Of a stretch of DNA of 41,252 bases, positions 32,803-40,844 are shown one piece after another. A program made the position numbers and the translations under genes. This DNA comes from Treponema sp. (GTDB lineage: Bacteria > Spirochaetota > Spirochaetia > Treponematales > Treponemataceae), in NCBI GenBank assembly GCA_017464425.1, contig JAFUDX010000004.1, positions 1 to 41,252 of the forward strand, written 5' to 3'. The notes below the pieces were generated by a model, which saw nothing but the letters and a program-made list of their open reading frames with translations, did no database searches and was not told the DNA's origin. The first letter of the stretch is position 1, and each line of letters starts with the position of its first letter.

Positions 32803-34349
32803 TTTTTTACACTCCTTATTTTGTCAGTTATTTTTTCCGTTACAAAATAAAATAATTTTTGACGCTCTGTTTTTTCAAATAAAACAAAAACAGCAAGAAA
32901 ACAAACCCATACCACAGAACTCGCAACCACAATAGCAAACTGTACAGGCTGCACAGAAATCAATTTATAGAACAAATATGGTATTGGCAATGAAAGCAAT
33001 GTAAATAAAAACAAAGGAAAAAATACTTTTTTAATGCAACTTAAGATAGAAAAATGTTCAACTAATTTACGAAGAATCAGCATACGCAATACAATAGAAA
33101 CAAACAACAGCAGAATATACACACAAATAATGCTATATGGTGGTAAATGCGAGTTCAGCGCAAGAACAGAAAGAGGAACATTACAAAATGTCAGCAGACT
33201 TACTACAATTTGATATAAACGAATTTTGCCAGTTGCCTGTGCCATCACATCTAAAGAATATGTAGTTACTTCAATACAAGTTGCTATGAGTGTTAATACA
33301 GTAAAAATTGCCGTATATTCAGGATAATTACCAAGCCAGGCTTTTAAAACGAACAGAATTTCAAAACTAAGCGGTAAGAGGAAAACAAACATAAGCGCAT
33401 AAGTGAGTTTTATTCCGCGCCAAAGCTGTACATACAAATCATCAAAAGCTTTTATTGCATAATTCTTTATGAGCTGAGGTTGTACCGCAGAAGAAAATTT
33501 ACTTGCAAACGTTGTGACGGCACCATTTACCTGTGAAGCAATTGCCCTTGCACTATTGACAATAGGCCCGCAATAAATATTTAGAACCATATTCAAGCCC
33601 TGATTGTAGAAGGCTCCAGAAATTCCTGAAAGCATATTCCAAAGAACATACTGAAACATTTCTTTTACAAGCAGAAAATCACAAAACAAACGGAATCTGC
33701 AAACATCATACTTTTTTATACAAATAACCGCATAAATACAAAAATTGCAAAAAGCTATGAAAAGGAATATGCCACCATATAGAACCATACTGTCAAACTT
33801 ATGATTCAAACCAAGCAGTATTACAAGAATCAGTTTTACAGAACATTCAAAAATGCTCATCCATGCATAAATTGACATATCTTCATGGGCAGTAATAATT
33901 GCCGTAAAAGGTGTAGACATAATGGTAAAAAGGAAAGTACCTAAAGAAAGATGCAGAACAATACGTGCAGAAGGAAGCCGCTCAACAGGAATAACAAGTT
34001 TACTATTTACAAACCATAAGCCGATTGTTTCACAAATAATCACAATAAAGAAGGCAATAATCAGATAAATAATAAAACTCGTATCATAAACATTCTTTAA
34101 GTGCTTTATATCGCCTTTTCCAATATCAAAAGAAAAATAACGCTGGCAGGCTGCTGTCATTGCATTACTCAAAAAACCAAGCATTGTGACTACACCTGCC
34201 ACAACATTAAAAATACCAAAGTCTATCGCACCGAGTGTTTTTAACACTATGCGTGACGAATACAAACCGACAAAGAGCACAAGTATTTGTCGCATATAGA
34301 GCATAAGGGTATTCTTTAATATTAAGCGGTTGTTGGTTACAGAGGACAT
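32799..34349 (-). CDS. wzx: Wzx-type polysaccharide flippase (MOP superfamily)
   Basis: The product has 516 residues with 12 to 14 hydrophobic helices. The N-terminal NRLILKNTLMLYMRQILVLF and LKTLGAIDFGIFNVVAGVV are typical of polysaccharide exporters of the O-antigen type. It would move undecaprenyl-linked repeat units across the inner membrane for the EpsG/Wzy-like polymerase. It is AT-rich and starts 2 bp behind the GT2 gene. Confidence 0.9.
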   Translation of the reverse strand: MSSVTNNRLILKNTLMLYMRQILVLFVGLYSSRIVLKTLGAIDFGIFNVVAGVVTMLGFLSNAMTAACQRYFSFDIGKGDIKHLKNVYDTSFIIYLIIAFFIVIICETIGLWFVNSKLVIPVERLPSARIVLHLSLGTFLFTIMSTPFTAIITAHEDMSIYAWMSIFECSVKLILVILLGLNHKFDSMVLYGGIFLFIAFCNFCIYAVICIKKYDVCRFRLFCDFLLVKEMFQYVLWNMLSGISGAFYNQGLNMVLNIYCGPIVNSARAIASQVNGAVTTFASKFSSAVQPQLIKNYAIKAFDDLYVQLWRGIKLTYALMFVFLLPLSFEILFVLKAWLGNYPEYTAIFTVLTLIATCIEVTTYSLDVMAQATGKIRLYQIVVSLLTFCNVPLSVLALNSHLPPYSIICVYILLLFVSIVLRMLILRKLVEHFSILSCIKKVFFPLFLFTLLSLPIPYLFYKLISVQPVQFAIVVASSVVWVCFLAVFVLFEKTERQKLFYFVTEKITDKIRSVKK

Positions 34350-34351
34350 TT

Positions 34352-35227
34352 TTATACGCTCCGTAGAACATACTTTCGTATCATAAAAGCAAGACTGAAC
34401 AGGAAATTTATCATGCGCAACTTAGCAATAAGAACACAAGAAATTCTTGGAAAATGCCTTCTCAACGCTTTATAATGCCTATCAGTTCTTTTATACAATT
34501 CAAAAGTTCTATTTTTATGTTGGGTACCAGTTATGCCAGATTCTACACGACGATAAACGGACATTGTATCTGACAAGCAATAAAGTTTTCCATAATGTGC
34601 CGCTGTTTCAAAAAGTACGATGTCACCATACATAAAATCCGCATCGATTGGAATTTTGTCTTTAAACTCTGCACGGAACACAAAAGAAGCCGTCGGCACC
34701 GTCCAGTGCTTCAGAATAGCATTTGCGTCATATTCCCCCTCACGCAAATGTCTGTACACAGAATCGGAGAGTTCCCCCTCGCTTAAAACTTGCGCCCGAT
34801 GAAAACAAGCCGAGTAATCTGGATGCGATTCAAGAAAATCTACCTGCTTTTGAAGCTTATTCTCATCTATCCAATAATCATCCCCTTCACAGAGAGCAAT
34901 GTATTTACCGATGCATTTTGGATACATAAAACTTGCTAATATTGAACGAATTCCTTTTGAAAACTGATTCTCTTTTTGTATAATGGGTTTAATTATATTT
35001 GGATATTTTTCCGTATATTCACGAATAATGCTCATCGTATCATCTGTCGAGCAGTCATCATGCACAAGTATTTCAATAGAAAAATTTGTTTTTTGCATGA
35101 TAAAGCCATCTAAGCATTGACGAATATATGGGGCATGATTATAAGCAACGCAACAAATTGAAATCAATGGCTTATCGGAAGAATTATGCCAAGACTGCAT
35201 AACTTCATTTTGTGTCAAAGAAATCAT
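34352..35227 (-). CDS. Family 2 glycosyltransferase
   Basis: The product has 291 residues. LISICCVAYNHAPYIRQCLDGF, ILVHDDCSTDDTM and ALCEGDDYWID (DxD) are canonical GT2 motifs, similar to enzymes making capsule or teichoic-acid-like polymers. AGGAG lies 6 nt ahead of ATG 35227. Upstream is the left inverted repeat of element 2, so the element has probably separated this gene from its original upstream neighbour and promoter. Confidence 0.9.
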   Translation of the reverse strand: MISLTQNEVMQSWHNSSDKPLISICCVAYNHAPYIRQCLDGFIMQKTNFSIEILVHDDCSTDDTMSIIREYTEKYPNIIKPIIQKENQFSKGIRSILASFMYPKCIGKYIALCEGDDYWIDENKLQKQVDFLESHPDYSACFHRAQVLSEGELSDSVYRHLREGEYDANAILKHWTVPTASFVFRAEFKDKIPIDADFMYGDIVLFETAAHYGKLYCLSDTMSVYRRVESGITGTQHKNRTFELYKRTDRHYKALRRHFPRISCVLIAKLRMINFLFSLAFMIRKYVLRSV

Positions 35228-35282
35228 TTTTTCTCCTGATGCACCTAAGCATACATATTTTTTTTCAGAACTTAGATGATAT

Positions 35283-35317
35283 TTCTTTGAGACATTTCTA
35301 TTTTTGAGGAAGAGAAA
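35283..35317. repeat. Left terminal-like inverted repeat of element 2
   Basis: TTCTTTGAGACATTTC and TATTTTTGAGGAAGAG are contiguous here. It is inverted relative to 36994-37025 and in the same orientation as the left repeat of element 1; the similarity to element 1 includes ATGATAT just outside. Confidence 0.78.
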
Positions 35318-35341
35318 GAGAAATTTTAGCGAAAATACCTG

Positions 35342-36916
35342 TTATTTCACAAACAACTCAATTTTACATTCGTGCGTCTTCGTCACTTCATCGTAGTTTA
35401 TTCCGACAAAAAGCAAATTGCCCGAATATGCGGAAAGCGAATCAAAATACTGCTTTTCCTTGATTTGATTGAGTGCACTTTCAGCAGCCCCATTACGCTT
35501 TAGCTCAATTATCATAGCGGGAACATTCGGCACGAACGGAATAAACACGACATCGGCAAAACCTTTCCCCGTCGTCATCTCCTTTATGACCGTGTACTTG
35601 TTGAGCGCATAGATGTATGCAAGATAAATCGCGCTCTGCAATGCGTCCTCGTTGTTGTAACTGCGGTTGCTCGTCACATGGATATGACTTACATCGAGTG
35701 CCTTTGCAACGGCTTCGGCATTTCCCCGCAAGGTCTCTGCGAGGAGTTCTTTTGACGACTGAATAATTTCATTCGTAACAATATAATCGCCGAGTTTTTT
35801 CAGCGCACGAATCCATTCTAGCTGCACTTCCTTGTTCGGAATATGACAGTTTTTTTCCTCACGGTTGTACGAAAGATAGCCCACATGGATAAGGTATGTA
35901 AGCACATCGTCCTTGCTTGTGAAATCCGTCATTGTATTGAGGTACATTCCGACATCAACATCAACATTTTCGCCGGAAAGCATACGGATTACATCGTCCT
36001 TTGTGCCAGCGAAGTTCGCGCCGATTCTGTCAGAAATCACCGCATAACTTGATGTTTTTCCCCAGTAGCCATCAAAAGATTTTTCCTCAATACAGAGGCA
36101 AACTGATTCAGGATTGTATATTTCATACCCGTTCTGCCTGTATCCGTCATACCAGCGTTTGCATTCCTCAAAATCAACGGAATATTTTGCACATAACGAT
36201 TTTACTTCTTCTTCCGTAAAGCCGATAAACTCCGAAAGTGAGCTTGCATTTAAAATCGTATATTCCCGAAAGTTGTTCAGTTTTGACTGAACCTTGTCGC
36301 GCACAACTGGCAGGATGCCCGTAAGATACGCAAGCGCAATGGCAGGACGAACCGTGTCGCTTTTAAAAAGTCCGTTCAGCAAGTCAAGATACTGCGTGAA
36401 CAAATCCGCACTGACATTCTCGCGCACAAGCACATCGTACTCATCCATAATGACGACGAATTTTTCCCCAGTCTCAGAGAATACTTTTAGAATACAATCG
36501 GCAATCGAATCATCATCAAAAAATGAAATACCGGGAAACTGGTTACGCATTTCCGTCTGAATACTGCGCGTAATCTTTATTATCAGATTATTTTTATCCA
36601 AAGCATTTCGATACTCGCTGTTCACATCAATTTTTATGACATTGAACTTGTTCAAGTTTTCCTCAAAACCAGCATCTTTTGCAATTTTGTAAGGAGCGAA
36701 CAATTTCCGCGAATCGCAACCTTTTGAATAATATGCGCAGAGCATATTTCCCGCGATTGTCTTTCCAAAACGGCGGGGACGCGAAACACAGATGTATTTA
36801 TTGTCCTCACGCATAAACTCATTCAGAACAGAAATCATCATTGTTTTGTCAACATAGATTTTCCGTGTAAGAGTCGCCTTGAAATTCTCATTGCTCGGAT
36901 TCAGATAGATTCCCAT
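35342..36916 (-). CDS. AAA-ATPase-like protein with DUF1703-type PD-(D/E)XK nuclease domain
   Basis: The product has 524 residues. An N-terminal conserved lead (FKATLTRKIYVDKTMMI) is followed by the P-loop with Lys52 (SRPRRFGKT) and Walker B FVVIMDEYDVL. The C-terminal nuclease domain has GFADVVFIP and PAMIIELKRNG, matching the D...ExK pattern of PD-(D/E)XK enzymes, so it looks catalytically complete. ATG 36916 is preferred over the longer frame because AAGGCGG lies just upstream. It belongs to a large, multi-copy family in Treponema and Bacteroidetes whose biological role is unproven; DNA mobility or defence has been suggested. Confidence 0.9.
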   Translation of the reverse strand: MGIYLNPSNENFKATLTRKIYVDKTMMISVLNEFMREDNKYICVSRPRRFGKTIAGNMLCAYYSKGCDSRKLFAPYKIAKDAGFEENLNKFNVIKIDVNSEYRNALDKNNLIIKITRSIQTEMRNQFPGISFFDDDSIADCILKVFSETGEKFVVIMDEYDVLVRENVSADLFTQYLDLLNGLFKSDTVRPAIALAYLTGILPVVRDKVQSKLNNFREYTILNASSLSEFIGFTEEEVKSLCAKYSVDFEECKRWYDGYRQNGYEIYNPESVCLCIEEKSFDGYWGKTSSYAVISDRIGANFAGTKDDVIRMLSGENVDVDVGMYLNTMTDFTSKDDVLTYLIHVGYLSYNREEKNCHIPNKEVQLEWIRALKKLGDYIVTNEIIQSSKELLAETLRGNAEAVAKALDVSHIHVTSNRSYNNEDALQSAIYLAYIYALNKYTVIKEMTTGKGFADVVFIPFVPNVPAMIIELKRNGAAESALNQIKEKQYFDSLSAYSGNLLFVGINYDEVTKTHECKIELFVK

Positions 36917-36993
36917 TGCGCACCGCCTTGCAATAAGTATACATCGAAATGCAGAATTATTGTAGCGGGCGGGCAATGAAAAATCATTTTTTT

Positions 36994-37025
36994 CTTCCCT
37001 CAAAAATAGAAATGTCAAAGAACGA
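36994..37025. repeat. Right terminal-like inverted repeat of element 2
   Basis: CTTCCCTCAAAAATAGAAAT followed by GTCAAAGAACGA. Inverted, it carries the same core CATTTCTATTTTTGAGG as the other three ends. On the minus strand it also places TTGACA about 100 bp ahead of the ATPase start, so a promoter role is possible. Confidence 0.78.
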
Positions 37026-37057
37026 ATGGCAGAAACCTGCCACTATATCACCGCCAG

Positions 37058-37076
37058 AAAACCGCAAAACTTGCGG
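37058..37076 (-). terminator. Possible terminator of the DegT-like gene
   Basis: Read on the minus strand, CCGCAA, a 3-nt loop and TTGCGG are followed by TTTT. It lies about 34 bp behind the stop of the 37110-38057 gene. The stem is short (6 bp), so efficiency is doubtful. A second small hairpin, GGCAG/CTGCC, is at 37028-37041. Confidence 0.45.
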
Positions 37077-37109
37077 CTTTTCGGCACTGCCTGCTATTTT
37101 TTGCTCAAG

Positions 37110-38057
37110 CTAATTTTTTAAGTATGTAATAATCAGTTTCATTTCTTCTTCCCCATAGCGTTGATCTACAGGTAGCGGGAGAATATTTTCTGCATAGTTA
37201 TATTCTAGGGAACCTTTCCTGCACACCTCAAATACATCGCCCCATAATGTCGGGATATAGATTTTTTGTTCCTGTAAGTGCTTTCTGATTTCACTTCCGT
37301 TTTCTAGCAACAAGGGATACATATACGCACCGTAGGGAACGGTCAGATTGAGTTTGTTTACATTTTGCAAGTTCTCGTGCAAAAAACGGAAATTTTCCGC
37401 GCGCCTTTTCGCAATCCGTTCATAGTCAAATGAGCGCATGAGGTTTTCAGTCAGCGCCCCCATCCGCTTTACGGGCAGGGCTTCAAAAATCTTTTCGTTT
37501 TCTGCAAAAGCTGGGTAGAATTCAGAAGCACTTCTCTCAAATCGCCCCAAAAGATGCTCCATTCGCTCAAATGAAATATCTCGCTCCAACTCACCCGATA
37601 CGGTTTTGTCCGTATACAGATATGCACCGTCCGCAACACCGAAAAATTTTCTGCATGTGTAAATCGTCGGCAGCCCCTGTACTGGTTTCTGAAAGAAAGA
37701 CTGCACATTATCCACAATCAGATTTTTTACGGATTGGGAAATGAAGGCTATCTCTTGATTTGAAACCTGCCCGTAATAATTGACGACATACAGCCAATCT
37801 TTTTCAAAATCGGCATTTGGTAAAATCGGACGAAAATTTTCGTCAATATGATAAAAAGAGACCTGCACTCCGTACTTCTTACATACTTTCCAAACCGAAT
37901 CGCAGAGAAAATACGGCAGATATATTTTTTGTATGCGGTATACCGCTATCAGATACGCAAGGCAGTTCCGCGCACAGTTCAGTTTGAGAGCATCCTCATG
38001 ATATTGCTTTCCGTCATATCGCTCGAATTCGATATATCCGCCGATTTCTTTCTGCAT
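37110..38057 (-). CDS. DegT/DnrJ/EryC1-like PLP aminotransferase-fold protein
   Basis: The product has 315 residues. The fold resembles sugar aminotransferases: LNCARNCLAYLIAVYRI, then VVNYYGQVSNQEI, LIVDNVQSFF (the Asp near the cofactor) and TCRKFFGVADGAYL, where the lysine would form the Schiff base. The C-terminal half is divergent. It could act on the keto-sugar made by the nearby epimerases, or use the fold for another step. Two ATGs are close together; ATG 38057 is preferred since AGGA lies 6 nt ahead, whereas it directly abuts the one at 38063. It lies 8 bp behind the epimerase gene. Confidence 0.75.
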   Translation of the reverse strand: MQKEIGGYIEFERYDGKQYHEDALKLNCARNCLAYLIAVYRIQKIYLPYFLCDSVWKVCKKYGVQVSFYHIDENFRPILPNADFEKDWLYVVNYYGQVSNQEIAFISQSVKNLIVDNVQSFFQKPVQGLPTIYTCRKFFGVADGAYLYTDKTVSGELERDISFERMEHLLGRFERSASEFYPAFAENEKIFEALPVKRMGALTENLMRSFDYERIAKRRAENFRFLHENLQNVNKLNLTVPYGAYMYPLLLENGSEIRKHLQEQKIYIPTLWGDVFEVCRKGSLEYNYAENILPLPVDQRYGEEEMKLIITYLKN

Positions 38058-38065
38058 TTGCATTC

Positions 38066-39076
38066 CTAGTTATGTGCCTCTGTGTCAGCGCGAAGTTCCG
38101 TGTACCGACCGAGAGTCATTTCTTTTTTCATATCCTCAAACATCGCGTGCACATCATAGGCAGGCTCATAGCCAAGTTCCTCGCGGGCATTTTCTATGTC
38201 AAACAAAATGCCACCGCCAGATTGCTTTTCCGGCACATACACAATCTTTGACTTTTTGTCCGCTGGTGAAAACACATCGATAATTGCCTGAATCTGTTCT
38301 TTCATCGAAACGGGCTTTCCCGTACCGCCATTGTAAATGCCGTGGTCGGTCTTATCCGTGAGAACCGCTCTGCACATTTCCTGCGCAAAGTCATAGACAT
38401 AGAGCATGTCCTTTTTGTATTCGGGGTTTCCCCACAGCTCAATGTCCTCGCCTTTTAGGGCGCGGTTTATCATCACATACAGCGGGCGCATTTTCTTAAC
38501 GCCGCCGGGAAAGTAATACTGGTAGTCGCTCCAGCAGTAAACGGTGCCAGGACGGAAAATGTAATATTTTAAGCCGTATTCCGCGTGATAGTGCTTTATC
38601 AGCTCAATCGCGCTATTCTTTGAAATCGTGTAAACGGCATGGTCGCCTGTGTAGGGAAATTTCGGCGGAAGGTCAGCCTTCAGCACCTGGTCATGGTCGT
38701 AGAGCCAGATGTCGTAGGTTGTCTGGGTGAAGATGAACCGCTCGCATCCGACCTTGCGGCAGTATTCAAGCACATTGAATGTGCCCAGAATATTTGTCCG
38801 AAGGTAGTTTTCGGGATTGTAGTTCGCCATATACGACGGCGTGGCAGATGAGAGCAAGAACACGGCCTTCACATCAGTCTGAGGAAGTTTCTCAAAATCT
38901 TCTTTTTGTGTGATGTCAACGGAAACATACGGGATTCCTTCTTTTTCAAAAACCGTTGTGTTCCTGCGACCAGAGGCAATGACCTCGTAGCTTTTGTCCG
39001 TAAAAAACTCCTTTGCATAATGCGCGAGATATGAGCCGACATTTCCCGACGCGCCAAAAATGATGATTTTCTGCAT
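38066..39076 (-). CDS. NAD-dependent epimerase/dehydratase (extended SDR), second of a tandem pair
   Basis: The product has 336 residues. It begins MQKIIIFGASGNVGSYLAHY (Rossmann GxxGxxG) and carries the SDR catalytic YxxxK as YTISKNSAIE with FTQTTYD upstream. It is a paralogue of the gene directly upstream (same start, same order of motifs). The likely role is nucleotide-sugar modification for the polysaccharide. GTG 39085 also opens the frame, but ATG 39076 has GAGGTG 7 nt ahead and matches the paralogue. The start codon lies inside an inverted-repeat arm, so initiation may be controlled by RNA structure. Confidence 0.88.
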   Translation of the reverse strand: MQKIIIFGASGNVGSYLAHYAKEFFTDKSYEVIASGRRNTTVFEKEGIPYVSVDITQKEDFEKLPQTDVKAVFLLSSATPSYMANYNPENYLRTNILGTFNVLEYCRKVGCERFIFTQTTYDIWLYDHDQVLKADLPPKFPYTGDHAVYTISKNSAIELIKHYHAEYGLKYYIFRPGTVYCWSDYQYYFPGGVKKMRPLYVMINRALKGEDIELWGNPEYKKDMLYVYDFAQEMCRAVLTDKTDHGIYNGGTGKPVSMKEQIQAIIDVFSPADKKSKIVYVPEKQSGGGILFDIENAREELGYEPAYDVHAMFEDMKKEMTLGRYTELRADTEAHN

Positions 39077-39115
39077 TTTATTCACCTCGTTAGTAAGACC
39101 ATGAATAAAATGCAG
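39071..39115 (-). promoter_or_regulatory. Inverted repeat that can sequester the epimerase start codon
   Basis: CTGCATTTTATTCA (39071-39084) and TGAATAAAATGCAG (39102-39115) are 14-bp perfect complements with a 17-nt loop. In the minus-strand mRNA the ATG at 39076 is in the 3' arm while most of the Shine-Dalgarno is in the loop. The upstream gene, in its full-length frame, ends at 39130, 15 nt before the hairpin. Confidence 0.75.
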
Positions 39116-39129
39116 GAAAAACCTACGCC

Positions 39130-40145
39130 TTATTCATAATCTGATTCCGTTCCCCATAGTTTTTGGAAACGCTGTATTTGTTTTTCTGCCTTGAAAGCCT
39201 CAAATGCCTTCCGACAGTCGTACTCAGGAGCATAACCGAGTTGCTCACGAGCATTTGAGATGTCGAGCACAAACTGCGGCGAACTCGGCATCTCAGGTCT
39301 GTATAGGATGCGAGATTTTCTTCCCGAAGGAGAAAACACCTCAACCATCAGCTTTATTTGTTCGTCAAAAGAGAGCGGGAAATCATTTCCTGCATTAAAA
39401 GTACCCCCCCCCATTCACTTGTATGGTATTTTAAACAGCAGTTGCACAGCTGCGTGAAATCATCCACATAGACAAATTCTTTCTGATTCTCTGGATTTCC
39501 CCAAATTTCAATCGGTTCTCCGTTTTCAGCCTTTTTCATAAGCAGACGATAGCCAAGCATCTTTCTTGCACCGTCCACATAGTAGTACGGGTTCGGATGG
39601 TAGGCATAAATGGTCGGAAGACGGAGAATGAACGCTTTTATTCCGAATTCAGCCTCATAATGCCGAATCAAGCCGACCGCCGCATTCTTTGAGATAGAAT
39701 AGACGGCATGGTCGCCTTTGAGCGGATGGTGCATCTCAGAGTCAGCGGGAATGGGTGTCGTTGTTCCGCCTAAATACAGCACATCCGATACAGACTGAGA
39801 GAATATAATCCTGTCAGCGTGTACGGAACGGGTATATTCAAGGACATTCATCGTGCCGATTATGTTTGCGTTCAGATATTCATACGGATTGTACCCCTGC
39901 ATGTGGGCTGGCATCGCTCCTGCAAAATGAATCACCGCGAACACATCAGACTGTGGTAAACTTGAAAATTCCGCTGTATTTTTGATGTCTACGGAGACAT
40001 ACCTCATCCCATTCTCGGCAAAAAATCCATTGTCACTTTTACGATGCCCGACTGCAACGACATCATAACCGTCATTTTTCAGTGCCATCGCAGTATATGC
40101 CCCGACAAGTCCAGTCGCCCCAAACAACACTATTTTTTTCTGCAT
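39130..40145 (-). pseudogene. Phase-variable NAD-dependent epimerase/dehydratase, OFF by a G9 tract
   Basis: The 5' frame (39354-40145, 263 residues) begins MQKKIVLFGATGLVGAYTAM and contains the catalytic YSISKNAAVG. The rest of the protein is in another frame: from GGGTFNAGNDFPLSFDEQI to the stop at 39130. They join exactly at a run of nine G on the coding strand (C9 at 39404-39412). Ten or seven G would give one 338-residue (or 337) protein, matching the 336 of its tandem paralogue. With nine G the product ends SRSLLTNK and loses the substrate-domain part. AGGAAATGCG precedes ATG 40145. An assembly error in the homopolymer is the main alternative. Confidence 0.88.
39404..39412. repeat. C9/G9 homopolymer at the frame junction of the epimerase
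   Basis: Nine consecutive C on the + strand, at the exact position where the reading frame shifts. A change of +1 or -2 restores the frame. Confidence 0.9.
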
Positions 40146-40154
40146 CGCATTTCC

Positions 40155-40844
40155 TCACACCAACTCAAAATCATTGAGCATTTCTTTTACCGTTTCTTTC
40201 GGGTTGAACATCAAAATGTCCATAATCGAAAGTCCCGGAACAAATTCGTTTTTCAACTGCTTGTATGGCGTTATGTTCGTCTTTAAGAACGAAAGTTTTA
40301 TGCCGTTGTCCGCAAACTCTTTTTTGTCGTAGAGTCCCTGCCCGCCGATTGCGTTGTAATACTCCGTTGCGCCAAAAAGCTTGCAGATATGAATCACCTT
40401 GTCTTTTCCCTTCAACTGGTTGTCTTTTTCGATTTCAGAAGAAAGCAAAATCTTCGTCTTGAAATCAAGATAGTCAGCTACAACCTGTATGCTGTTATAA
40501 AGGAATTTACCGAGATTGCCCTTATCATACGAAATGATTTTTTCTGCCAACTCGCAGCATTCTTTATAGAAAGGTGCTTTCGCATAATTGAACTGCAACA
40601 ACTTTCTAAAATTTGAAAAATCATCTTTTATCGCAATCTCATTTATAAGTTTGTATGAGCCGGCATTTTCCAGCGAGAATGTGAATAATTTTGCCTTCCC
40701 CTGCACAAGAAAATTATTTCGGTTTATCCACCCGCCTTTTATGTATGTCACATCATCGTAGATAATGTAGGTGTCCACTGCGTTCATCAGCTGCCAGTAG
40801 CCGAGATACGGGAGAAAATAGGGTTGCATTATGCCGAGTTTCAT
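40155..40844 (-). CDS. WbqC-family protein
   Basis: The product has 229 residues and starts MKLGIMQPYFLPYLGYWQLM, the WbqC hallmark, followed by YIIYDDVTYIKGGWINRN and a C-terminal block with YYNAIGGQGLYDKKEF. WbqC proteins occur in O-antigen and capsule loci. Their reaction is not firmly established; acyl or amino-acyl modification of amino-sugars together with DegT aminotransferases has been proposed. Its ATG overlaps the stop of the aminotransferase gene (ATGA), in line with a joint role. Confidence 0.9.
   Translation of the reverse strand: MKLGIMQPYFLPYLGYWQLMNAVDTYIIYDDVTYIKGGWINRNNFLVQGKAKLFTFSLENAGSYKLINEIAIKDDFSNFRKLLQFNYAKAPFYKECCELAEKIISYDKGNLGKFLYNSIQVVADYLDFKTKILLSSEIEKDNQLKGKDKVIHICKLFGATEYYNAIGGQGLYDKKEFADNGIKLSFLKTNITPYKQLKNEFVPGLSIMDILMFNPKETVKEMLNDFELV

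Noticed and set aside
26414..37025. The two inverted-repeat units as one large composite element of about 10.6 kb
   Set aside because: The intervening genes form a coherent polysaccharide operon, and each ATPase has its own inverted pair, so two separate small units are simpler.
39071..39115. Inverted repeat at the epimerase start as an invertible promoter
   Set aside because: The segment between the arms is only 17 bp and contains no promoter; an RNA hairpin is simpler.
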